A stretch of 64,000 nucleotides of DNA from Thiodiazotropha sp040507005 (GTDB lineage Bacteria; Pseudomonadota; Gammaproteobacteria; Chromatiales; Chromatiaceae). Positions 44,604 to 52,501 of this stretch are shown here, piece after piece. A program made the position numbers and the translations under genes. The notes beneath the pieces are model-generated. The model ran no database searches. It saw only the letters and a list, made by a program, of their open reading frames with translations, and had not been told where the DNA came from. The stretch is from contig JBEVVS010000032.1 in NCBI GenBank assembly GCA_040507005.1, forward strand, positions 35,045 through 99,044. Direction: 5' to 3'. The first letter of the stretch is position 1. Each line of letters begins with the position of its first letter.

Positions 44604-45140
44604 ATGCCAAAACTACGTCAGTTTGAAACCACTCATCCGAACATCGCAGAAGATGCCTATGTGGATGACAGTGCCGTTGTTATCGGCGATGTGTCGATCG
44701 CATCCCAGGCCTCGGTCTGGCCCCTGTGTGTAATCCGCGGCGACGTGCATCGGATCCGCATCGGTGCCAGGAGCAATATCCAGGATGGCTCGGTACTGCA
44801 TGTCTCCCATGACAGTTTTTATCAGCCCGGCGGCAGCCCATTGCTCATCGGTGACGACGTCACGGTAGGCCACAAAGTGCTTTTACACGGCTGTGAGGTC
44901 GCAGACAACTGCTTTATCGGCATGGGGGCGATAATTCTTGACGGCGCCGTGATAGAGCCGCAGACCATGCTGGGTGCAGGTGCTTTGGTTCCCCAGGGCA
45001 AGCGGCTGGAGGGGGGCTACCTCTGGTTGGGCCAGCCCGCAAGGCGGGTGCGTCCTTTGACTGAGCGGGAGATTGAGATCATGGCCTATAATGCCGGGCA
45101 CTACGTGAAATTGGCGCAACGCCATCGGGGTCAGGCATAA
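44604..45140 (+). CDS. Gamma-class carbonic anhydrase-like protein (YrdA type)
   Basis: A 178-residue left-handed beta-helix protein made of hexapeptide repeats (VIGDVSIASQASVWPLCVIRGDV, IGARSNIQDGSVLHV, IGDDVTVGHKVLLHGCEV, NCFIGMGAIILDGAV). Zinc-ligand histidines of the family lie in the turns (HVSHDS, VGHKVLLHG). Typical trimeric enzymes interconvert CO2 and bicarbonate, though many YrdA-type members are inactive. Divergent from lemA with 23 bases between starts. A coupling gene order to aroE downstream is known in Pseudomonas-like genomes. Confidence 0.93.
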   Translation: MPKLRQFETTHPNIAEDAYVDDSAVVIGDVSIASQASVWPLCVIRGDVHRIRIGARSNIQDGSVLHVSHDSFYQPGGSPLLIGDDVTVGHKVLLHGCEVADNCFIGMGAIILDGAVIEPQTMLGAGALVPQGKRLEGGYLWLGQPARRVRPLTEREIEIMAYNAGHYVKLAQRHRGQA

Positions 45141-45142
45141 CT

Positions 45143-45955
45143 TCAGCCTCGCATCATGGCGATGACCGGCGGCGTTTCGGGCAAAATCCCACGCCATATT
45201 CGAAATGACTCAGCGGCCTGTTCAACCAACATACCGAGCCCGTCCAGGGAACGCGCCGCACGCTGTTGATAACCCCATTCCTGGAAGGCGGTGGCCTGAT
45301 TGCTGTAAAGCATGTCGTAACACCATCCGCCCTTGGCCAGCACAGTGTCGGGAATCGACGGAACCTCCCCGGCCAGACCGGCAGCCGTTCCGTTGATGAT
45401 CAGATCGAACTGCATACCTTCCAGTTCATCGAGACCGCAGCCGGCCACCTGACCATAGACGGCAGCACCGTTGGCCAGGGAATAGGCCTTGCTGGCGGTG
45501 CGGTTGGCGATGATGATGCGTTTCGGCTGTTGCTCCAGCAGGGGTCGGATGACACCTCTCACCGCACCACCCGCACCCAGCATCAGCAACCTTTTTCCCT
45601 GCAGACGAAAGCCCTGGTTGACGGTCAGGTCCCTTACCAGTCCTGCCCCATCCGTGTTGTCTCCCAGGATGCGATTGTTCTCCAACAGGCTCAGGGTATT
45701 CACGGCGCCTGCCGTATGCGCCCTTGGGCTCAGTTCATCCGCCAGTCGCCATGCCTGCTCCTTGAACGGCACGGTGACATTGAGTCCCAGACCACCCGCG
45801 GCGGCAAAACGCCGTACATCCCCAGTGAAATCTTCACGATTCCCGAGGATGCGGTCATACTCCACAGGCTCGCCGGTCTGTTCGGCAAACGCCCGGTGAA
45901 TCTCGGGTGATTTACTGTGTTCGATGGGATTTCCGATAACCGCGTATTTGTCCAT
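45143..45955 (-). CDS. aroE: Shikimate dehydrogenase
   Basis: NADPH-dependent reduction of 3-dehydroshikimate to shikimate in the aromatic pathway. N-terminal substrate domain with VIGNPIEHSKSPEIH (residues about 5-19) and NVTVPFKEQ with catalytic Lys; NTDGAGLVRDL; then the Rossmann fold motif LMLGAGGAVRGVI. 270 residues, normal length. It lies six bases after hemB on the same strand. The convergent gamma-carbonic anhydrase ends two bases away. Confidence 0.97.
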   Translation of the reverse strand: MDKYAVIGNPIEHSKSPEIHRAFAEQTGEPVEYDRILGNREDFTGDVRRFAAAGGLGLNVTVPFKEQAWRLADELSPRAHTAGAVNTLSLLENNRILGDNTDGAGLVRDLTVNQGFRLQGKRLLMLGAGGAVRGVIRPLLEQQPKRIIIANRTASKAYSLANGAAVYGQVAGCGLDELEGMQFDLIINGTAAGLAGEVPSIPDTVLAKGGWCYDMLYSNQATAFQEWGYQQRAARSLDGLGMLVEQAAESFRIWRGILPETPPVIAMMRG

Positions 45956-45961
45956 GACAAC

Positions 45962-46969
45962 TCATTGCATCCATTCCGCCGCCTGCTTGGCAAAGTAGGT
46001 GAGGATGCCGTCGCAACCGGCGCGTTTAATGCACAACAGTGACTCCATCACCACCGCCTGTTCATCCAGCCATCCCTGCTGCGATGCGGCCTTCAGCATC
46101 GCGTATTCGCCACTCACCTGATAGGCGAATGTGGGGACTTGGAAGGTCTCTTTGACCCGTCTGACGATATCCAGATAGGGCATGCCGGGCTTTACCATTA
46201 CCATGTCTGCGCCCTCCTGCAGATCCAGGGCCACCTCATGCAGGGCCTCGTCGCTGTTGGCCGGGTCCATTTGATAGCTGTACTTGTTGCCGCCGCCGAG
46301 ATTGGCGGCTGAACCGACCGCGTCGCGGAAGGGGCCATAGAAGCTGGAGGCGTACTTGGCTGCATAGGCGAGGATGCGGGTATGGATATAACCACCACTC
46401 TCCAGCTCATCCCGGATCGCACCGATACGCCCATCCATCATATCCGAGGGAGCGACAATATCGGCGCCCGCCTCTGCGTGGGAGAGGGCTTGCTTGACCA
46501 GGACCGCCTTGGTTTCATCGTTCATCACATAGCCGCTGGCATCGATCAGGCCGTCCTGGCCATGGGTGGTGAAGGGGTCGAGGGCGACATCGGTAATGAT
46601 GCCCAGATCTGGCGCCACCTGCTTGATGGCCCGAACCGCCCGTTGCGCCAGTCCCTGGGGGTTATAGGCCTCCCGCGCATCTTCGCTCTTCACCGAGAGG
46701 GGGGTAACCGGGAAAAGGGCCATCGCCGGGATGCCCAGTCCCTGGATCTGCTTCGCCTCTTCCAGCAGCAGATCGATGCTCATGCGCTCTACCCCAGGCA
46801 TGGAGGGGACCGCTTCCCGCGCGCCCTCTCCCTCCAGAACGAATACCGGATAGATGAAGTCCGCTGGGCTGAGCAGGGTCTCCCGCATCATACGTCGGGT
46901 GAAGTCGTCACGCCGCATACGTCGCATGCGGGAGGTGGGAAAAGGTGATCGCGTGTTGTTGCTGGACAT
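45962..46969 (-). CDS. hemB: Porphobilinogen synthase (5-aminolaevulinate dehydratase), Mg-type
   Basis: Condenses two 5-aminolaevulinates to porphobilinogen in tetrapyrrole synthesis. Schiff-base lysines lie in VLVKQALSHAEAG-adjacent and MVKPGMPYLDIV segments. The metal loop reads DVALDPFTTHGQDG: the three zinc Cys of the E. coli type are replaced by Ala/Asp, so this is the Mg2+/K+-dependent form as in Pseudomonas. Start at ATG 46969 (MSSNNTRSPFPTSRMRRMRR) gives 335 residues; the frame extends to 47017 without support. It forms an operon with aroE. Confidence 0.96.
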   Translation of the reverse strand: MSSNNTRSPFPTSRMRRMRRDDFTRRMMRETLLSPADFIYPVFVLEGEGAREAVPSMPGVERMSIDLLLEEAKQIQGLGIPAMALFPVTPLSVKSEDAREAYNPQGLAQRAVRAIKQVAPDLGIITDVALDPFTTHGQDGLIDASGYVMNDETKAVLVKQALSHAEAGADIVAPSDMMDGRIGAIRDELESGGYIHTRILAYAAKYASSFYGPFRDAVGSAANLGGGNKYSYQMDPANSDEALHEVALDLQEGADMVMVKPGMPYLDIVRRVKETFQVPTFAYQVSGEYAMLKAASQQGWLDEQAVVMESLLCIKRAGCDGILTYFAKQAAEWMQ

Positions 46970-47058
46970 CACAAATTCTCTTTCGCTATGGGCCAAACCC
47001 CTAAGATAACCTATCATGCACGCCCTGAACCACTCACCAATCAGTCAGTGTCCCGATT

Positions 47059-47433
47059 ATGAGCCAGAAAAAGCACCCTTCGCCCTTTATCTACGATGTC
47101 ACAGAGGCAACCTATGACGAGCAGGTCCTTAAGGCCTCGCGGCAGCGGCCGGTTGTTGTGGATTTCTGGGCAGAGTGGTGCGCTCCCTGCCTCTCCCTGG
47201 CCCCAGCCCTGGAGAGGGTGGTTGAGGAGTTGCAGGGGCGGGTCGCGCTGGCCAAGGTCGAGGTTGACGACAATATGCGTTTGGCAGGGCACTATCGACT
47301 GCGTGGGTTTCCCACCGTGATTCTGTTTGTGGATGGAGATGAGATCGGGCGTTTTCATGGATCCAGGGCCAGCCATTGGTTACGACAGTGGATCGAGGAG
47401 CACCTGGGGGACTCGGGTACCCAGGAGGGATGA
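47059..47433 (+). CDS. Thioredoxin-fold protein
   Basis: A 124-residue thioredoxin-like protein with the active site WAEWCAPCLSL (CAPC in place of CGPC), upstream VVVDF strand, and the cis-Pro segment LRGFPTVILFVDG. Its Ala-Pro between cysteines should change redox potential. It has no signal peptide and probably acts in the cytosol as a reductase or chaperone. Short leader; separate from the divergent hemB. A candidate small RNA gene follows. Confidence 0.93.
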   Translation: MSQKKHPSPFIYDVTEATYDEQVLKASRQRPVVVDFWAEWCAPCLSLAPALERVVEELQGRVALAKVEVDDNMRLAGHYRLRGFPTVILFVDGDEIGRFHGSRASHWLRQWIEEHLGDSGTQEG

Positions 47434-47531
47434 TTCGGCCTCCCGCTGCTGAATTTAATTCACTGACGGCCTCCCCCGGCATGGCCATGACCAGCCGCAG
47501 ACCATAAAAATATATTTAATAATCAATTAGT

Positions 47532-47537
47532 TATAAT
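47532..47537 (+). promoter_or_regulatory. -10 element upstream of candidate sRNA
   Basis: A consensus -10 hexamer, TATAAT, lies in an AT-rich stretch 230 bases before the terminator. No TTGACA-like -35 is present at the usual distance (the site shows AATATA), so activation or an extended AT element would be needed. Predicted start about 47543. Confidence 0.45.
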
Positions 47538-47542
47538 TGTGT

Positions 47543-47690
47543 CTCTCGGCGGATATTGAACCCGCAAAATCCCCTCAAGTTTTCTTATTTCGCGCCGCAA
47601 TAAAGGGTAATTGGTATTAATGGTTTCGATCCTCCTCCGGCGCTGAAATATAGCGCTTTAGGCCCACCCCTCCCCGGGTGGGCTTTTTTT
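47543..47690 (+). ncRNA. Candidate small regulatory RNA (about 148 nt)
   Basis: Between the thioredoxin gene and the convergent tsaC is a non-coding stretch with a consensus TATAAT and a strong intrinsic terminator. Before the terminator is a second hairpin, GCGCT (47640-47644) with AGCGC (47652-47656), loop GAAATAT-like. The 3' portion exposes the C/U-rich segment TCCTCCTCC (47630-47638), complementary to ribosome-binding purines, and an earlier TCCCCTC stretch. This is the organisation of Hfq-type trans-acting sRNAs. I do not recognise a known RNA family (not 6S, tmRNA, 4.5S or RNase P). Confidence 0.45.
47662..47690 (+). terminator. Rho-independent terminator of the sRNA candidate
   Basis: GCCCACCC (47662-47669) pairs with GGGTGGGC (47676-47683) over a six-base loop, followed immediately by seven T (47684-47690). 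The strongest terminator seen in the window. It could also end the thioredoxin transcript. Confidence 0.88.
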
Positions 47691-48262
47691 CATGCTCGAA
47701 TCAGCTTGCCGCTGAGTGCATCGCGGATCGGCGTGGGGCGCTTCAGGCCTCCGGTTCTGCCGTGCAAGATCAAATCAATCCCATGGCCACAGCGCAAGCG
47801 AACCTCGAGGGGGTTGGCTGCTGGCGGATGGGTGCTGATATTGGCACTGGTGGAGACCAGGGGGGTGCCCGCGGTACGACACAGCGCAGCTGCCATGGGG
47901 TGGTCGGTAACGCGCACGGCCAGGCTGCTGTACTCTCCGGTCAGCCAGTAGGGGACATTGGGAGTCGCCGGGACGACCCAGGTTGCGGGGCCGGGCCAGC
48001 TCTCACGCAGGGTTTTCATGACGCCTTCCGGCAGGCTGTCCATGTAGGGGGCGAGGGAGGCCATGTCGTGTGCGATGAGGATTAGCCCCTTAGCCATGGA
48101 TCTCTGCTTCAACATCAGCAACCGAGTCACCGCGTCGTGATCCAGGGGATGGCACCCCAACCCATATACCGCTTCGGTGGGATAGGCCACAAGACCACCG
48201 CTATGGATGATATCGGCGGCCAGTCGAATACGCCAAGGACGCAGATCTGTGTGATGTCGCAA
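47690..48262 (-). CDS. tsaC: TsaC/YrdC-family threonylcarbamoyl-AMP synthase
   Basis: Makes threonylcarbamoyl-adenylate for t6A37 formation in ANN-decoding tRNAs. A 190-residue YrdC-domain protein with GGLVAYPTEAVYGLGC near the N-terminus, LKQRSMAKGLILI (KRP-like), TWVVPA and the C-terminal substrate motif PLVSTSANIS. Length equals the short TsaC form, not the two-domain Sua5. Its stop overlaps the T-run of the adjacent terminator by a single base; otherwise isolated. Confidence 0.93.
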   Translation of the reverse strand: MRHHTDLRPWRIRLAADIIHSGGLVAYPTEAVYGLGCHPLDHDAVTRLLMLKQRSMAKGLILIAHDMASLAPYMDSLPEGVMKTLRESWPGPATWVVPATPNVPYWLTGEYSSLAVRVTDHPMAAALCRTAGTPLVSTSANISTHPPAANPLEVRLRCGHGIDLILHGRTGGLKRPTPIRDALSGKLIRA

Positions 48263-48361
48263 AATCCTACCTCAATCCCAACTATGACAAAATCATGGCA
48301 TGATAACGGCTTAAGGTATATATAATGAACCTAAAGGCGAACAAATCGGAGAATCGCAAGG

Positions 48362-49798
48362 GTGTGGTATCGATTTCTTGGCCTCTGTCTACTGGGTTTC
48401 GCAATCTGCTCCCAGGGAGTGGCACAGGTCTCACGTTACAATCCCGCTGAAAAGGGATGGCTGGCAGATCATCAGAATCTAAGGGCGGGTGTGGTCGAGA
48501 TGACCCCCCCCATCCTCTATCTTGAAAGGTCGCACTCCAAGGGATTGGTCCCCGATTATCTGCGCGCCCTGGCCGATAAACTGGGTCTGCAGCTGCAGAT
48601 ACGCTATTACCAGGATCCGGATGCACTGTTGCAGGCCCTGCGTGAGGGCGAGGTGGATATGATCGGTGCGGCTGTTCAGACCCACCTCTCCCCCCCGGAT
48701 CTCCACTTCACCCGTCCCTATCTGAATCTCCCCGCAGCCATCTTCACCACCAACAGGATTGCCGATAAAGAGCTGAACGCGCTGGATGGCCTGGAGGTGT
48801 CGGTTGTTGCGGGAAGCATCTGGGAAGAGGGGATACCCCACCTGCTACCCACCTTGAACGTCATGGCCTTCAACGATCTGGGGCAGGCATTGCAAGCAGT
48901 TATCGCAGACCGGGCTCAGGCCTACCTCGGGGATGCGGCAAGCGTTAAGCATCTGCTCTCAACCACGGAGACCTACGATGGATTGAAAGAGATGATGCGA
49001 CTTGATATGACAGTTGACGTGGCGGTGGCGACCCTCTACTCGGAACCGGTGTTGCAGAGTCTGCTGCAAAAGGGGCTGGACAGGCTGAGCAGAGAGGATA
49101 TGCATGATATCTGGTATCACTGGCAAGATGTTGAGTCTCCAGTGAAGCAGGGAAACAATCTTGCGATCTATATCGTCGGGGGGCTGTTTCTGATGTTGTG
49201 GAGCCTGTTACTGGCTTGGGCGGTAAGGCTGCATTCGCAAAAGGCCTTGGCCCACCATCGGAGTAAGACAAAGCGTTCCATTAAGCGTCTGCGGCGCAGG
49301 GAGAATCTGCTGAAACAGAAGCTGATGAGTCTGAAAAACAAGACCAAGCGTTATCGATATCGTGCCAAGTCATTGCGTCAGCAGGTTGATTTTCTGGGGG
49401 AGGTGCTTCCATCAAGCTCTTGGAGTTGGGATCCGTCGGATGCGAACTGCCATTGGGATGATGAGATGTATCTCATGGCAGGACAGAAGAGAGGGCAATT
49501 TACCCCAGCGCCGGCGTCTATCCTGGATCTGATCCATGAGCAGGACAGGAAACGGGTGGCGCAGTTATTTGAAAGTGACAACACGAGTGAAATGCGCATT
49601 ACTTATCGCCTTTTGCTGCCCGCTGGCGGGGAGAGAAGAGTGCTCGACTATAGCCACTATGTCCCCGCTGAGGATACGGGCCCTGGTAAGCGGGTGGGTA
49701 TCTGTTGGGATGTGGACAACTATTTCAGATCCGCTGGAGATCTGCTGTTGATTGCCGGCAAGAATGACGCCTCAAAAGCGCTTGACTCAAGCGACTAG
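48362..49798 (+). CDS. Periplasmic solute-binding/PAS membrane sensor without output domain
   Basis: A 478-residue protein: signal peptide (1-22, ending GVAQ), a bacterial extracellular solute-binding family 3 domain (about 35-255; PDYLRALADKLGLQLQ, LREGEVDMIGAAVQT, VAGSIWEEGIPHLLP), one membrane helix (about 262-288), a highly basic coiled coil (about 290-345; SKTKRSIKRLRRREN and KNKTKRYRYRAKSL) and a PAS-like domain (about 347-460) with SWSWDPSD and DYSHYVPAED. There is no kinase, GGDEF or methyl-accepting domain, unlike BvgS-type or GGDEF relatives. GTG start at 48362. It may signal by binding a partner in the cytosol. Confidence 0.82.
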   Translation: MWYRFLGLCLLGFAICSQGVAQVSRYNPAEKGWLADHQNLRAGVVEMTPPILYLERSHSKGLVPDYLRALADKLGLQLQIRYYQDPDALLQALREGEVDMIGAAVQTHLSPPDLHFTRPYLNLPAAIFTTNRIADKELNALDGLEVSVVAGSIWEEGIPHLLPTLNVMAFNDLGQALQAVIADRAQAYLGDAASVKHLLSTTETYDGLKEMMRLDMTVDVAVATLYSEPVLQSLLQKGLDRLSREDMHDIWYHWQDVESPVKQGNNLAIYIVGGLFLMLWSLLLAWAVRLHSQKALAHHRSKTKRSIKRLRRRENLLKQKLMSLKNKTKRYRYRAKSLRQQVDFLGEVLPSSSWSWDPSDANCHWDDEMYLMAGQKRGQFTPAPASILDLIHEQDRKRVAQLFESDNTSEMRITYRLLLPAGGERRVLDYSHYVPAEDTGPGKRVGICWDVDNYFRSAGDLLLIAGKNDASKALDSSD

Positions 49799-49802
49799 TA
49801 AA

Positions 49803-49841
49803 CAGGGGTTAAAACAAACCTTATTGGTTATCTAGCCCCTG
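49803..49841. other. Inverted repeat with nested stem after the sensor gene
   Basis: CAGGGGTTA (49803-49811) pairs with TAGCCCCTG (49833-49841), and the loop holds a second stem AACC (49817-49820) with GGTT (49826-49829). No T-run follows, so a Rho-independent terminator is doubtful. It could be an RNA protection or protein site. Confidence 0.4.
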
Positions 49842-50048
49842 CTCGCCTCCATTGACTTAGAATAGCGATTGTAAACTTACCTGCCCTATACCCGGTGCAC
49901 GAGTATTTGATTGGCATAAATTTACTATTATCAATAACTTGTATAGCTTTATTTGAGTTTTTACACAACCCGTCAATAAGTTAACATAAGCACCTTTCTG
50001 TGTTTTCATTGTCACAATAACAGGTTGGAACTAGGGGAATAGGGAACC

Positions 50049-50678
50049 ATGAACAGACTATCGGTCACGCTGCTTCTGATTTTTCTTCTTACATTCAGTC
50101 TCTCCGCCACTGCCAAGGTCACACCTTCAGAGCGGATTGAAGAGACGGTGAATCAGGTGTTGAAGGTGCTGAAGGATCCATCCTTGGGCAGACAGGATCG
50201 TCGTGACCAGGTGAAAGAGATCGTGCGCAGGCGCTTTGATTATGAATCCATGTCTCAGGTGATCCTCGCGGCCAATTGGCGCAAGGCCACCAAGCCACAG
50301 CGTGAACAGTTCATCACCCTGTTCCGGGAGCTGTTGGAGCAGACCTACTTTTCAGCCATCGATACCTACAGTGATCAGTCGGTGCGCATGGGCAGGGAAC
50401 GCACCAAAGGCAAGCTGGCCAATGTACAGACCTTCATCGTGGCGGCAAACAAGGAGCTCGCGGTCAGCTATAAGATGAGATTTCGCAATGATGACTGGTA
50501 CGCCTACGATGTGGCGGTGGACGGGGTGAGCCTGGTGAGCAACTATCGCACCTCTTTTCGTAACCTGGTAAAGAGCAAGGGCATGGAGGGTTTGCTGGCA
50601 GAACTGGCGCAAAAGGTTGCATCTCTCAAAGCCAAGAACAAGAATAGCGAACAGGCCGCAAAGACCGCTGAAAAGTAG
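50049..50678 (+). CDS. mlaC: MlaC-family phospholipid-binding protein (solitary)
   Basis: A 209-residue periplasmic protein with signal peptide (ending SLSATA). It matches MlaC/Ttg2D: an early LKVLKDPSLGRQDRRDQVKEIV segment, FDYESMSQVILAANWRKAT, FRELLEQTYFSAIDTY and a C-terminal FRNLVKSKGMEGLLAELAQKV. MlaC shuttles phospholipid between outer and inner membranes with MlaA and MlaFEDB. None of those genes adjoin it, so its partners are elsewhere or its function has changed. The Lys-rich tail is 20 residues long. Confidence 0.9.
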   Translation: MNRLSVTLLLIFLLTFSLSATAKVTPSERIEETVNQVLKVLKDPSLGRQDRRDQVKEIVRRRFDYESMSQVILAANWRKATKPQREQFITLFRELLEQTYFSAIDTYSDQSVRMGRERTKGKLANVQTFIVAANKELAVSYKMRFRNDDWYAYDVAVDGVSLVSNYRTSFRNLVKSKGMEGLLAELAQKVASLKAKNKNSEQAAKTAEK

Positions 50679-50785
50679 CTCAGTCGGAGATTTGAGGAAG
50701 CAGGAAATAATCAGAGTTTTTTAATTCAATCACCGTTACAACAATAAATCAGTGTCTTAGTCAGGATCACTGGAGGAGAGCACCT

Positions 50786-51694
50786 ATGCACAACAACAAA
50801 GCACTAGCCCTGACCTTCACGTTACTGTTATTTCTCAGTCCCGGGTTGTGGGCGGAAGAGGAGGAGATGCAAAGCCAGGAAGCCGCAGCAGTGGAGGAAT
50901 CGGCCACCGCTCGGGATGTGGCAATGGAGACGGAAGCAGAAGCAGAAACTGTCGAGGCCCAGGGATCAACCGAGACCTATGATACAGCGGAAGTTGAACC
51001 TGAGGCAGCGGAAGCTGAACCTGAGGCAGTGGTAGCTGAACCTGAGGCAACAGATAGCGAAACTGCCCCAATGGATAGCCAGACCGCCGATGCAGATCCC
51101 TCGATGTCGAGAGACGCCATGAGGGAGCACTGGAAGGCGCGGGAGGAGCAGTATAAGGCCTTGAGAAAACGCGCCGAAGAGGCTGGTGTCATGCTGCCGG
51201 AAAAGCCGCCATGGCGTTCGGAGATGGGCCAGATGATGCGTCCGGACATGCAAGAGCGCATGGCCCATCGCAACAAGATGATGTCCATGTCTGAAGAGGA
51301 GCGGGAGGCTTACCGCCAGCAGCGTCATGAGGAGATGCGTGCCCGTGCCGAGGAGATGGGCGTGGAGATACCGGAGACCCCGGCCTGGGTAACCCGCCAT
51401 CAAGCGAAACGTGATGAGTGGGCCAAACATCAGAAAGTGATCGAGGGTATGAGTGACGAAGAGCGGGCTGCCTGTCATGCCATGCACCGGCGCCACATGG
51501 GGATGAGGCATGGCGGTGGCATGGGACAAGGTTGTGGCATGGGTCAGCAGGGCTGTGCCATGCAGCAGGGTGACTACTATGCACCGAGAATGAGGCCCGA
51601 CTATGGCCCTGGTTACGGATATGGTCCTGGTTACGGATATGGCCCTGAGCCCGTGCCTTATCCACCACAAAACTTTTGGGACCCTAACCAGTAG
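50786..51694 (+). CDS. Exported low-complexity protein (acidic, Met/His-rich, Gly-Tyr-Pro tail)
   Basis: A 302-residue protein with a signal peptide (to about WAEEEE). Three low-complexity zones follow: an acidic Ala/Glu/Val region (about 25-110) built on a 21-base DNA repeat; a Met/Glu/Arg/Gln helix region (about 115-215); and a Met/His/Gly/Cys segment (about 235-265; MRHGGGMGQGCGMGQQGCAM) ending in a Gly-Tyr-Pro repeat (YGPGYGYGPGYGYGP) and PYPPQNFW. The His/Met/Cys content would suit copper or another soft metal. I know no family. GGAGGAG ahead of the ATG supports the start. Confidence 0.72.
   Translation: MHNNKALALTFTLLLFLSPGLWAEEEEMQSQEAAAVEESATARDVAMETEAEAETVEAQGSTETYDTAEVEPEAAEAEPEAVVAEPEATDSETAPMDSQTADADPSMSRDAMREHWKAREEQYKALRKRAEEAGVMLPEKPPWRSEMGQMMRPDMQERMAHRNKMMSMSEEEREAYRQQRHEEMRARAEEMGVEIPETPAWVTRHQAKRDEWAKHQKVIEGMSDEERAACHAMHRRHMGMRHGGGMGQGCGMGQQGCAMQQGDYYAPRMRPDYGPGYGYGPGYGYGPEPVPYPPQNFWDPNQ
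50996..51049 (+). repeat. 21-base tandem repeat in coding sequence
   Basis: GAACCTGAGGCA recurs at 50996, 51017 and 51038, an exact 21-base period that encodes the E-P-E-A-x repeat of the acidic protein. The unit differs only by point changes between copies, suggesting slippage-based expansion. Confidence 0.85.
51608..51642 (+). repeat. 18-base tandem repeat (Gly-Tyr-Pro)
   Basis: CCTGGTTACGGATATGG starts at 51608 and 51626, an 18-base period that encodes the G-Y-G-Y-G-P tail of the preceding protein. Confidence 0.8.
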
Positions 51695-51787
51695 GGTGTA
51701 TGACCTCACCGTACGTCAGGTCGGGGAGATTCGATTCTGACGGCGGTGATGGTGCCAGGTTTCTGACTGGCAAACCAGACAGGATGG

Positions 51788-52438
51788 CTAACTCTCCTTT
51801 TCGGCTATTAAGTCCTCGGCTTGCCTTGCTGTCAGATAGCGCCAGGGGCGTGGAATGAGTCCCGGTACACGTCGCTGGTACTGGCGATAGGTATCGCCAT
51901 GGAAAAGCAACAGCTTGGCCTCCTCTAGGCGTGATCCCAAGAGCAGATAGGCGCTGACGACAAGGGCCGATATCAGGCGTGCGGGATCCATATCCTGAGT
52001 CCATATCAGGACCAGCCCAAGGCTGTACCAGGGGTGGCGTACGAAACGGTGTAGCGGGGAGATATGCAGCTGCTCCCGATCTTCGATACTCTTTTGCTGC
52101 CGCCCCAGTTGCAAGATGCCGAGAAACTCCTTGCTGTCGTAGTAGCGCATTGACCAGAAAAATCCGGCCACAGCGAGGATCATCAATAGATACGCCAGCC
52201 ATGCCATGGCCCCCTGCCATTGCCACAAGGGATCAGAACGGTAGTGCCAGAGCATGGCGAGGGGAGGCAGGATCAGTAACAGTGCCAGCAGATTGAAAAG
52301 CAGTCGGTACCAGGGCATCACCCCGGGCAGATGTTGGGCGACCAAGCGTTTTGTCCACAACGATGCAAGCAGGGAATGGATCAGGAAATAACAGGACCAG
52401 ACCAGGGCGAGCAGGATCAGCTCGGTTGCTGTCGGCAT
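51788..52438 (-). CDS. ICMT/NnrU-like membrane methyltransferase
   Basis: A 216-residue membrane protein with five to six helices. The C-terminal portion has RHPWYSLGLVLIW followed by GSRLEEAKLLLFHGDTYRQYQRRVPGLIPRPW, the conserved SAM-binding signature of the isoprenylcysteine carboxyl-methyltransferase family. Bacterial relatives include NnrU and MddA-type methanethiol methyltransferase; which function applies is unresolved. It stands alone, 63 bases upstream of the ppk2 stop codon on the same strand. Confidence 0.85.
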   Translation of the reverse strand: MPTATELILLALVWSCYFLIHSLLASLWTKRLVAQHLPGVMPWYRLLFNLLALLLILPPLAMLWHYRSDPLWQWQGAMAWLAYLLMILAVAGFFWSMRYYDSKEFLGILQLGRQQKSIEDREQLHISPLHRFVRHPWYSLGLVLIWTQDMDPARLISALVVSAYLLLGSRLEEAKLLLFHGDTYRQYQRRVPGLIPRPWRYLTARQAEDLIAEKES

Positions 52439-52501
52439 GGGAGCTGTCCGCGTCCGGTCGGGTTGGAAACGGGCGACGCTGATCGCCCGTTTTGAGACTC
52501 G

